The notes below the pieces were generated by a model, which saw only the letters and a program-made list of their open reading frames with translations, had not been told where the DNA came from and did not search any database. Shown in pieces: positions 57,439-64,000 of a stretch of DNA of 64,000 bases. The stretch lies in assembly GCA_905480395.1 (NCBI GenBank), contig CAJQQE010000019.1, positions 1-64,000 on the forward strand. Direction: 5' to 3'. This stretch comes from an uncultured Phycisphaerales bacterium. Its GTDB lineage: Bacteria; Planctomycetota; Phycisphaerae; Phycisphaerales; SM1A02. The position numbers were made by a program, and so were the translations under genes. Position 1 is the stretch's first letter. The number at the start of each line of letters is the position of its first letter.

Positions 57439-58413
57439 ATGACGACCGAGCCAGCCATCACGCCGCATCCGACACCCTCTGGGGACCGCGCCCGCGGTTC
57501 GCGTCACGCTGAGACGCCGCTGGCCTGGGCGATCTCCATCATGGTCCACCTGCTCGTTTTGGCCATCGCATTTCTCGTGACCTGGAGTGTCGTGGACTCG
57601 AAGGAAACCGAGGCGATGGATCTGATCTCGGCGCCATTACCGCCGCCGACGTTCGAGCCGGTCACGATGCTCGAACGAACCATCACGCCGTTGCCAAGCC
57701 GCCCGGCGGCCGCGTCCGTGGAATTGGCTCCCGACGTAGATTCAAACGATCTGGCGGACTTGCTCCTCGCCGCCGACGACCTACTCGCGGGCTCGGCGGC
57801 CCTCGACGTCGACGCATCGGGCGACTCTGGCCTCCCGGTCATCTCTTTCGGTGGCGTTGCCGCGCCCGCCGCCCGCCGCATTGTGTTCGTGGTCGACGCA
57901 AGCGGTTCGATGATTGGCGCCTACCCCGCGGTCATCGATCAGGTCGAACAGTCATTGCGTCGACTCGATTCCCGCCAGACTTTTTCTCTGGTGCTCTTCC
58001 GGGGCGGTGATGCCGACGAGTTACCACCTCGTGGAAGGCTGCGTCCAGCCACGCCTCTGGCGGTCGACAACGCGGCCGGGTGGATGGCGAATCAGACTCC
58101 AGAGGGCCGAAGCGATCCGGCGGCGGCACTGCGACTCGCATTCCTGCTCGACCCCGAGGTTGTCTATCTCGTCAGTACTGATATCACGGGAGCTGGGGTC
58201 TACGAGATCGATCGAGATGTCTTGTTCTCCCTCCTCGACGAAATCAACCCCAAAGACGCCTCCGGTCGCAGAATCGCGACCGTTCGCTGCATTCAACTTC
58301 TCGACGAAGACCGACTCGGCACCCTCCGAGAGATCGCTCGCCGGCATGGACCAGAAAACTCCGAAGAGACCGGATTTGCATTCATCGGACGGAAGGAACT
58401 GGGCCTCGAATGA
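57439..58413 (+). CDS. Membrane-anchored von Willebrand factor A protein
   Basis: A 324-residue protein with one N-terminal transmembrane helix (about 28-50), a Pro/Asp-rich spacer, and a C-terminal vWA domain (about 147-310). The MIDAS metal site is intact in its first part: FVVDASGSM (153-157 DASGS). The N-terminal half copies TonB/TolA topology, and it heads an operon with ExbB and two ExbD proteins, so it may be the energised arm of a proton-driven complex with a vWA tip instead of a TonB domain (inference). The stop overlaps the ExbB gene (ATGA). Start ATG is unambiguous. Confidence 0.8.
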   Translation: MTTEPAITPHPTPSGDRARGSRHAETPLAWAISIMVHLLVLAIAFLVTWSVVDSKETEAMDLISAPLPPPTFEPVTMLERTITPLPSRPAAASVELAPDVDSNDLADLLLAADDLLAGSAALDVDASGDSGLPVISFGGVAAPAARRIVFVVDASGSMIGAYPAVIDQVEQSLRRLDSRQTFSLVLFRGGDADELPPRGRLRPATPLAVDNAAGWMANQTPEGRSDPAAALRLAFLLDPEVVYLVSTDITGAGVYEIDRDVLFSLLDEINPKDASGRRIATVRCIQLLDEDRLGTLREIARRHGPENSEETGFAFIGRKELGLE

Positions 58414-59303
58414 CGTGCCTACCGGACGCGGAACGATCGCTTGGAATCACGCCCGAGGGGGGCCACTTGGAAACTCACATGACTCGAATGAACCTCAAGA
58501 TCACCACGCGTCGACGCGACCTCATCCTGGCGATCGCTGGCACACTGCTCCTCACTTCAGTCGCTTCGGCACAGGACCCTGGCGAATCGAGGAGTTTCGC
58601 TGAGGCGTTCTTCATCTCGCATTCGGTGGACGCGAACGGCGCCCGGAGCGTCGAATGGCTGGGAAGTCTGGTCATCTGGTTTCTCATGGCGACCAGCGTC
58701 GCCAGCATCGGCCTCATCGGGCAACTCGCCTCCACGAATCGGCAGGCCCGCATCGCACCCGAAAAAGTCATGCACCGGGCCAGCGAGTACCTCGATGCCG
58801 GGCGATACCGAGAGACCATGACCATGCTCGCCGAACCGAATTCTCGGAGCGACTTCGCGACCGTGCTCCTCGGAGGTCTGGAGCGGGCGCCTTCGGGGTT
58901 CCAATCCATGGAGGGCGGCCTCGAACAAGCGGCGACTGAAGTCATCGCACGCCGCGTCCGACGGGTCGAAATCCTCAACGTGATCGGACAGGTCAGCCCG
59001 ATGATCGGGCTCTTCGGCACGGTCTACGGAATGATCTTGGCCTTCCAGTCGATCGTCGCGAGCGGTGGCAACGCCGATCCGGTCCTGCTCGCCGGCGGGA
59101 TCGGCACCGCGCTGGTGACCACGTTCTGGGGGTTGATTGTCGCCATCCCGGCGCTGGCGGGCTACGCCGCCCTCCGCGGTCGCCTCGACGCCAGCCTGGC
59201 CGAAGCGATTTCCGAGGCTGAAACCCTGCTCGAGAAGTTCCGACCCGGTACCCAGGCCGAGACCCCCACGATGAACATCGATCGCGAGGACGCCGCCTCG
59301 TGA
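58410..59303 (+). CDS. MotA/TolQ/ExbB proton channel family protein
   Basis: A 297-residue inner-membrane protein of the ExbB family. After an N-terminal stretch and a signal-like helix (about 35-55, LILAIAGTLLLTSVASAQ), it has a first channel helix (SLVIWFLMATSVASIGLIGQL), a cytoplasmic loop, and the TolQ/ExbB core VIGQVSPMIGLFGTVYGMILAFQSI and GIGTALVTTFWGLIVAIPAL. It would form the pentameric proton channel around an ExbD dimer. ATG at 58410 overlaps the vWA stop by 4 bases; ATG codons at 58479 and 58488 would remove the odd N-terminal 23-26 residues and may be the true start. Confidence 0.88.
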   Translation: MTCLPDAERSLGITPEGGHLETHMTRMNLKITTRRRDLILAIAGTLLLTSVASAQDPGESRSFAEAFFISHSVDANGARSVEWLGSLVIWFLMATSVASIGLIGQLASTNRQARIAPEKVMHRASEYLDAGRYRETMTMLAEPNSRSDFATVLLGGLERAPSGFQSMEGGLEQAATEVIARRVRRVEILNVIGQVSPMIGLFGTVYGMILAFQSIVASGGNADPVLLAGGIGTALVTTFWGLIVAIPALAGYAALRGRLDASLAEAISEAETLLEKFRPGTQAETPTMNIDREDAAS

Positions 59304-59791
59304 GCGCCCTCTCCCGACTCGATGCCGGACGTCCAGTCCGGACCGGCGCCAATCTGACGCCGATGATCGACATGACCTTCCTACTGGTCGTGTTCTTCGT
59401 ACTCGTCTCGCGGATCACCGCGGTCGAACAGGTTCCAATGGAACTCCCGGTACCGAACGACCCCGCGTCCAATCCAGCAGATGAGACGGCTCGCATCGTC
59501 GTGAATCTCGCCGCCGGCGAATTGGCCAATCCTCGGAGCGTGACCCTCGACCAAACGGCGTACGGCCTTGATCCAGGCGGGCTCCAAAATCTCGAGATCG
59601 AACTTCGACGCCGCCTCACGAATTCGCCCGAAGTTCAAGTGAATCTCCGTGCCGATCGTCGCATCGACTACGCCTTCGTCGCGCCGGTCATCGATACCAT
59701 CGCCCGATCCGGGCGTGGGACCGGGCGACCCGACGGGGTTCGAGTCAACCTGGTTGTGATGAATGAGCATGAGCGTGGAGCGACGCCATGA
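59300..59791 (+). CDS. ExbD/TolR family protein (first copy)
   Basis: A 163-residue ExbD with one transmembrane helix. LTPMIDMTFLLVVFFVL carries the proton-path Asp. The periplasmic part has LTNSPEVQVNLRADRRIDY, typical of ExbD C-terminal domains. GTG start at 59300 overlaps the ExbB stop (GTGA); its stop overlaps the next ExbD (ATGA). Confidence 0.88.
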   Translation: MSALSRLDAGRPVRTGANLTPMIDMTFLLVVFFVLVSRITAVEQVPMELPVPNDPASNPADETARIVVNLAAGELANPRSVTLDQTAYGLDPGGLQNLEIELRRRLTNSPEVQVNLRADRRIDYAFVAPVIDTIARSGRGTGRPDGVRVNLVVMNEHERGATP

Positions 59792-60270
59792 GGAATCACC
59801 ATCGGGCCAGCCGACGTCGCGAGCGATTGGGGCCGCCCAAAGTCGAACTCAACCTCACACCCATGATCGACGTCGTCTTCCAACTCCTCATCTATTTCCT
59901 GCTCGGTACGAGTTTCGCGGTTGGCGAGCAAACGTTCCGAATGGATCTCCCCGATCGAGGTGGTCGCGGCCAAGTCGACCCCTTTGAACTCGACGACTCG
60001 CCAGTGATGATTCGAGTGCTCGGTTCCGGCCGGGTGGACGTCCCCGGCCCGTGGCGAGGCCCGAATCGAACCATCAATCTCGCCGAGTTTCTCGAGGAAC
60101 AGCGGCTCGACCGAGGCGGCCTGTTACCAACCGACACCCCCATCCACATCGACCCGAATCCCGGCGTCGACTGGGGCGAGGCGGTGGAAGCATTCAACGC
60201 CGCGGTGCTGGCCGGCTATCACTCGGTGGGCTTTGCTGAGGGCACCGCTCGGGCAGGATCAGGTCGTTGA
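59788..60270 (+). CDS. ExbD/TolR family protein (second copy)
   Basis: A 160-residue ExbD with an Arg-rich cytoplasmic start, then LTPMIDVVFQLLIYFLLGTSF with the conserved Asp. The periplasmic domain is shorter and differs from the first copy, so a heterodimer in the ExbB pore is possible. ATG overlaps the first ExbD stop by 4 bases, and its TGA shares one base with the next ATG (TGATG). Confidence 0.87.
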   Translation: MRNHHRASRRRERLGPPKVELNLTPMIDVVFQLLIYFLLGTSFAVGEQTFRMDLPDRGGRGQVDPFELDDSPVMIRVLGSGRVDVPGPWRGPNRTINLAEFLEEQRLDRGGLLPTDTPIHIDPNPGVDWGEAVEAFNAAVLAGYHSVGFAEGTARAGSGR

Positions 60271-62570
60271 TGACACCGCATTTCATCATCGCTTTACCCC
60301 TTTTCCTCGTTGGGATCCTCGCCCAAGGCATGAGCACGCCCTTGGACCCACCATCGGATCTGACGTCCGATTCGGCTTCGGCCAGCGCCGAACGACGATC
60401 GATCGAAGATGCGACGATCCGCTCGACGTCAGACCCAATCGACCGGGTCGATCTACGGCTCGACGCTGCCGCGCTCGCGTTTCGGGAAGATCTCTCGGGT
60501 CGAACTCGAACGCGATTGTCATGGACCCCACTCAATCCGACGCTGGCGGCGAAGGCGAAAACGGTACTCACCCGAATCCAAACCCTGATCGACGATTCGC
60601 TGGCCGATCTTCTTCTCTCGAAAGGGCCGGGGCGAGATCGACGACTGGCCCGCGCGGCCGCCATCGAAGCCGCGGCATCGCTTCTCGACGCACAACTCCG
60701 CCGCATGACCGTTAGAGATCTTCGCGCCACGGTCCAACGGATCCATCGAGACTTGGATGACGCCGTCGAACGAACCAGCAATCTGAACGGGGCCATCCTC
60801 ATGGCCCTTGCGAAAGCCGCCGCGACGGCCGAAGAAGATATTCCGACGCGTTCGGCGTCATCGCTGCTCGCCCGGGTCGCCGCCGGACCGCGGGGAATCG
60901 ATGCCATTGAGTTTGAGCTCATGCAGCGACTTGACGCCGCTGGCGGCGTCGATCCCAGCCACCGCGAAGACGTTGCCAGCGCGATGATCAAGGAACCACG
61001 GAGGCCGGCAGATCGTCTGTTAATCGCTGCGATCCTCCTCGAATCGCGTCGATTGCAATCTGGAGCATCAGATTCCCAGACCGGGCACCTCACGTTGCGG
61101 GACGCGCTTTCTGCCCGCGATACCGATGCTGCTGATCGCCCCAGACTGACCCGAGGGCTCGCCATGATCGCGGCCGATGTGGTCGATCCATTGGCGCCCA
61201 TGGAGTCTGTTTCCCCGCTCGCCGCACTCGGCCGCTCGATACAGAGTTCGACCACTGGCGATGCCGAAGCCGCGCTGCGGTTTGCCACCCGAGCCTGCGA
61301 AACCGACAACGTGGATATTGTGGCGGAGGCTCAGCTGGAACGCGCGAATCTACTTCTGCGAAGTGGCGACCGTCGCGCCGCCATGGACGCCCTGGTACTT
61401 CTCTGCCAAAGAGCGCCCACCCATCCGAGCGCCGAGCGAGGGGCCACCATTGCCGCTCGGCTGGCGGCATCCGAATCGAGCGATGCCAACCACGCTCGGG
61501 TGGTTAGGCAACTTGCGGCGGTCATCCCGTCTCACCCTGACCGCGATGACTGGATGATCACCGTCGGCGATCGCGCCATGCGCCAAGGCGATGAAGACTC
61601 CGCCCGGATCGCCTGGTCCTCCATCGAAGATCGCGCCAACCTCGGACCGAAGGCGTTGGTTCGCCGGGCTGGCCTCCGCAATCCGGGGCTCGACGATATC
61701 ACCATGCTCCGTCGGCTCGACGCCCTCGACGCGAGGATCCCTCGTGATCCCGTCGACCCCCTGCGAAACGCGGCGGATCTTGCCCGAGTTCGACTCCTGC
61801 TTCGACTCGATCGTGCCACCTCCGCCGCGGAGATTGCCGCCCGCTGGTTTCGTTTCGAGGACGTCCCGACCGACTCCCGGCTCGAGGTCGCCACCCTGTG
61901 CATCACCGCCCTTCAACGTTCGGGCCGAGAGACCGAAGCGGCGCTCTTTCTCGCCAATCTCCAGACAATCGATCCCTCGCTCGCCCGTCGACTGAGTCAA
62001 GGGGAACGAGAAACGGCGGTCGCAAGCGTCATGACGGCGATTGATGGGGACGACCGGGCCACCGCATCCCGCATCGCTCGCCAACTGATCTCGATCACCC
62101 CTGGCGCGGGCGTTGGAGTCGATTGGCTCGATGCGAAAGATCCAGCGACGCTCATGGAATGGTCATGGCTGTTCGCCGCCGCGAATCGGCCCGCAGACGC
62201 TTCGGTGCTCCTCGAGAGAGTCCTTGCCGATCGTTCGGATGCCTCCGATGGCTTGATGCTTCAAGCGTTCCTCCAAGGCGGACGCCTCTCCACGCCCCCA
62301 GATGCGAAACGGTTGCCCATCGAGCCCGAGCGAGCGGAAGCCGCGCTGCGAACCCTCTCTCGCATTACGGCGGGGACGAGCCGCGACGAGCGAATGTGGT
62401 GGCGCTGCGAGATCGAGCGATTGGAGCTTCTCTACCTGCTGAATCGCAGCATCGATCGCATCGGACCTCGAATAGACCGACTTCGGGCCGAACGACAGAG
62501 TCTTGGCTCGGAACCGCTGCGTGGTCGTTTTGATCGATTGAGGTCGCAAGTCCAACGACCACGGCGGTGA
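60270..62570 (+). CDS. Large exported TPR-type repeat protein
   Basis: A 766-residue protein with a signal peptide or anchor (1-20, IIALPLFLVGILAQG). The rest is almost entirely helical and rich in Ala, Arg, Leu and Asp, with repeat units such as AEAQLERANLLLRSGDRRAAMDAL and PADASVLLERVLADRSDASDG that match TPR consensus spacing. It lacks any enzyme motif. It closes the vWA-ExbB-ExbD-ExbD operon by a 1-base TGATG overlap, so it is probably a periplasmic scaffold for that complex. Start is ATG at 60270; TTG at 60267 is in frame but less likely. Confidence 0.75.
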   Translation: MTPHFIIALPLFLVGILAQGMSTPLDPPSDLTSDSASASAERRSIEDATIRSTSDPIDRVDLRLDAAALAFREDLSGRTRTRLSWTPLNPTLAAKAKTVLTRIQTLIDDSLADLLLSKGPGRDRRLARAAAIEAAASLLDAQLRRMTVRDLRATVQRIHRDLDDAVERTSNLNGAILMALAKAAATAEEDIPTRSASSLLARVAAGPRGIDAIEFELMQRLDAAGGVDPSHREDVASAMIKEPRRPADRLLIAAILLESRRLQSGASDSQTGHLTLRDALSARDTDAADRPRLTRGLAMIAADVVDPLAPMESVSPLAALGRSIQSSTTGDAEAALRFATRACETDNVDIVAEAQLERANLLLRSGDRRAAMDALVLLCQRAPTHPSAERGATIAARLAASESSDANHARVVRQLAAVIPSHPDRDDWMITVGDRAMRQGDEDSARIAWSSIEDRANLGPKALVRRAGLRNPGLDDITMLRRLDALDARIPRDPVDPLRNAADLARVRLLLRLDRATSAAEIAARWFRFEDVPTDSRLEVATLCITALQRSGRETEAALFLANLQTIDPSLARRLSQGERETAVASVMTAIDGDDRATASRIARQLISITPGAGVGVDWLDAKDPATLMEWSWLFAAANRPADASVLLERVLADRSDASDGLMLQAFLQGGRLSTPPDAKRLPIEPERAEAALRTLSRITAGTSRDERMWWRCEIERLELLYLLNRSIDRIGPRIDRLRAERQSLGSEPLRGRFDRLRSQVQRPRR

Positions 62571-62616
62571 AGCATCGATCGGTTCGCCGTGACAAGCTTC
62601 CGGGCTGGCGCGATGC

Positions 62617-63312
62617 TCAGAGTTGCCGGAGCTCGTCGCGAAGAATCGCCGCGAGTTCGTAATTCTCCGATGCCAGCGCTCCCAGCAGTCGTTGTTCCAG
62701 ATCATGCCTCAGACTGATCGGGAGCTGGGGTTGAAGCACATCACGCATGCCTTCGAGCATGGGAATCTCCGGCGGTTCCGCCGCACCTTCCGAAAGTCCC
62801 ATCCGGATTTCATTCACGGCGGCATCAATGATGTTGCGTGCGACACCGGTCTGCCGATCTCCGATCGCGATCAAGGCCGCGGATCGAGCACGGGTGGCGA
62901 GGACCTGCGGACGGAATTGTTCCAGGATGGTCCGATCGTTGACCTCGCACGCACGGTCACGGCAAAGATCAAACATCCTCAGGTTTCTGGATGTGTCCTC
63001 GACGACGAGATCGAAACACTCCAACGCGAGCAAGGCGACATACCGCTGATGCACCTGCACGGCTTCGGACCGCAGTTCCGCGGCCAGTGATGCCTCGATC
63101 TTGAACGCTGGTTCCTTCAGCACCATCGCCTCAACCGAAGCCAATCGATCCTTTCCACCGTCCGGCCGACCGCTCAGCTCCATCTGGAGCAGGCCGAGTT
63201 CGACTCGGATTTGGAGCACTCGACGATCACCGTCGATTTCGATCATTCGGGCGACCAATCGATCCGGTTCGAAGGGCCATCTTTCCAAGGGTCCGGTCAA
63301 ATCGTCGTTCAC
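62617..63312 (-). CDS. UVR-motif protein, unknown function
   Basis: A 231-residue soluble protein whose last 30 residues form a UVR motif (LEQRLLGALASENYELAAILRDEL), the element by which UvrB and UvrC bind each other and which also occurs in ClpC and McsA. The N-terminal 190 residues, rich in charged helices (ASLAAELRSEAVQVHQRY), match no domain I recognise. The GTG at 63312 is chosen because a GAGGAG site lies about 5 bases upstream; the open frame continues to 63438. It is divergent from the sigma factor gene and convergent with the TPR gene. A link to DNA repair or Clp regulation is only suggested by the motif. Confidence 0.72.
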   Translation of the reverse strand: MNDDLTGPLERWPFEPDRLVARMIEIDGDRRVLQIRVELGLLQMELSGRPDGGKDRLASVEAMVLKEPAFKIEASLAAELRSEAVQVHQRYVALLALECFDLVVEDTSRNLRMFDLCRDRACEVNDRTILEQFRPQVLATRARSAALIAIGDRQTGVARNIIDAAVNEIRMGLSEGAAEPPEIPMLEGMRDVLQPQLPISLRHDLEQRLLGALASENYELAAILRDELRQL

Positions 63313-63565
63313 GAGCTCTCCTCGGGGTTCGATGCGTATGCAAGGACGGTGACGATCGTACCGATCGTCCACTCCACGACATGTCTTCCAACTGGGAAGA
63401 GCAAAACCGGGGCGATCCGCACCAAAAAAGTTGACCACATCAAGAATGGTGATCGAATGGGCCGAATCGTTCTTTAGGGAGAAGAAACGCCGAACTTCGG
63501 GCTCACTGGACTCGGCACTAGGAGGGACTCACTGCTGGTTCGGCATCAACTCACGAAGTTTGCCC

Positions 63566-63593
63566 TTGTTTCGCGACCCGTCACTCCTACAAT
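63566..63593 (+). promoter_or_regulatory. Sigma-70-type promoter upstream of the sigma factor gene
   Basis: TTGTTT (63566-63571) and TACAAT (63588-63593) are separated by 16 bases, close to TTGACA-N17-TATAAT. Transcription would start near 63600, leaving a leader of about 100 bases. That leader contains GGGG-TACT-CCCC (63628-63639) and a short repeat CCGAGC/GCTCGG before the ATG. Confidence 0.6.
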
Positions 63594-63701
63594 CGGAGTG
63601 CTGGTCTGGGAGGGCCGGCTGATTTGAGGGGTACTCCCCCCTTGAATTCGTGAGGAGGTACCGAGCACAGAAGTGAGCTCGGAAGAAAAGGTAAAGGGAT
63701 C

Positions 63702-64000
63702 ATGGCTCGAAAAGGCGTTTACACAGAGCTGCAGTTGTACCTGCGCGAAATCAGCGGACTCCAACTCTTGACCGCACAAGAGGAGAAGGATCTCGGCTGG
63801 TTGATCGTCAACGACAGCTGTCCTGAGGCGAAAGATCGGATGATCAAATCCAATCTTCGTCTCGTCATCGCAATCAGCAAGAACTATGCAAACCGCGGTC
63901 TACCGCTGCTCGATCTCATCGAAGAAGGCAACATTGGCCTGATTCGGGCGGTCGAGGGCTTCGATCCCGCACAGGGCGCCCGGTTCAGCACGTATGCCTC
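63702..64000 (+). CDS. Primary-type sigma-70 factor (5' part, runs off the window)
   Basis: The first 99 complete codons of a group 1/2 sigma factor (RpoD/SigA-like). Region 1.2 is [23 protein letters not shown], and region 2.1-2.2 follows with [25 protein letters not shown] and [27 protein letters not shown], the part that binds the RNA polymerase clamp. The N-terminal region 1.1 is missing, so translation begins right before 1.2. Alternative stress sigma factors of group 2 are possible, as the DNA-binding region 4 is outside. AAGG lies about 10 bases before the ATG. Confidence 0.88.
   Translation, partial: MARKGVYTELQLYLREISGLQLLTAQEEKDLGWLIVNDSCPEAKDRMIKSNLRLVIAISKNYANRGLPLLDLIEEGNIGLIRAVEGFDPAQGARFSTYA

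Overview
The window looks like chromosomal DNA of a planctomycete, most likely class Phycisphaerae (inference). Supporting signs are high GC content, an exported protein with a PEP-CTERM-type tail, many GTG/TTG starts, few strong Shine-Dalgarno sites, class II DAHP synthase, ClpC, lipid A gene lpxI, and split ExbB/ExbD clusters. No phage, integrase, IS element, rRNA or CRISPR array is visible. It reads as a core and envelope region with small operons on both strands.

Layout. 1-3.2 kb: a GACAA microsatellite in front of a PEP-CTERM protein, then dsbD and a DUF4286 gene. 3.3-6.7 kb (minus): a polysaccharide pair, WecA/MraY-type phosphoglycosyltransferase and O-antigen-ligase-like protein, coupled by a TGATG overlap. 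6.7-13.9 kb (plus): LOG protein, lpxI, TlyA-like methyltransferase, gyrA, then STAS, ExbD and TonB-like genes. 14-16 kb (minus): surE and a family 2 glycosyltransferase. 16.1-21 kb (plus): nnrE, a LolC/LolD-type ABC pair whose ATPase carries an unusual hydrophobic insert, and an MFS transporter. 21-26 kb: an inactive-looking peptidase-like secreted protein (minus), then clpC with a strong terminator and a small membrane protein. 26.2-29.8 kb (minus): beta-propeller protein, nadB and a lipoprotein, overlapping by 4 nt each. 30-36.6 kb (plus): RluA-type synthase, exported protein, Gfo/Idh/MocA oxidoreductase and a very large six-hairpin-glycosidase-like protein. 36.6-37.7 kb has no convincing gene but holds two short tandem repeats.

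37.7-45.2 kb: membrane protein, secreted esterase and M1-like peptidase (minus), arginase-family enzyme (plus), a truncated squalene-hopene cyclase remnant, and a nuoG without other nuo genes (minus). 45.4-51.5 kb (minus): AddB/AddA-like helicase-nuclease pair. 51.6-56.5 kb (minus): two beta-ketoacyl synthases, one lacking both active-site histidines, a membrane-anchored protein and class II DAHP synthase, followed by tRNA-Leu(UAG). 56.7-62.6 kb (plus): DoxX protein, then a tight five-gene operon vWA - ExbB - ExbD - ExbD - TPR. 62.6-64 kb: a UVR-motif protein (minus), a promoter and the 5' part of a primary-type sigma-70 gene running off the window.

How it fits together. Many products serve the envelope: O-antigen assembly, LpxI, Lol-type lipoprotein export, DsbD, PEP-CTERM sorting and two proton-channel-type clusters. 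The rest is housekeeping (gyrase, ClpC, sigma factor, NAD synthesis and repair, aromatic synthesis, recombination). The best candidates for new biology are the vWA-ExbB-ExbD-ExbD-TPR operon, the LolD-like ATPase with a membrane-like insert, and the histidine-less ketosynthase paired with FabF.
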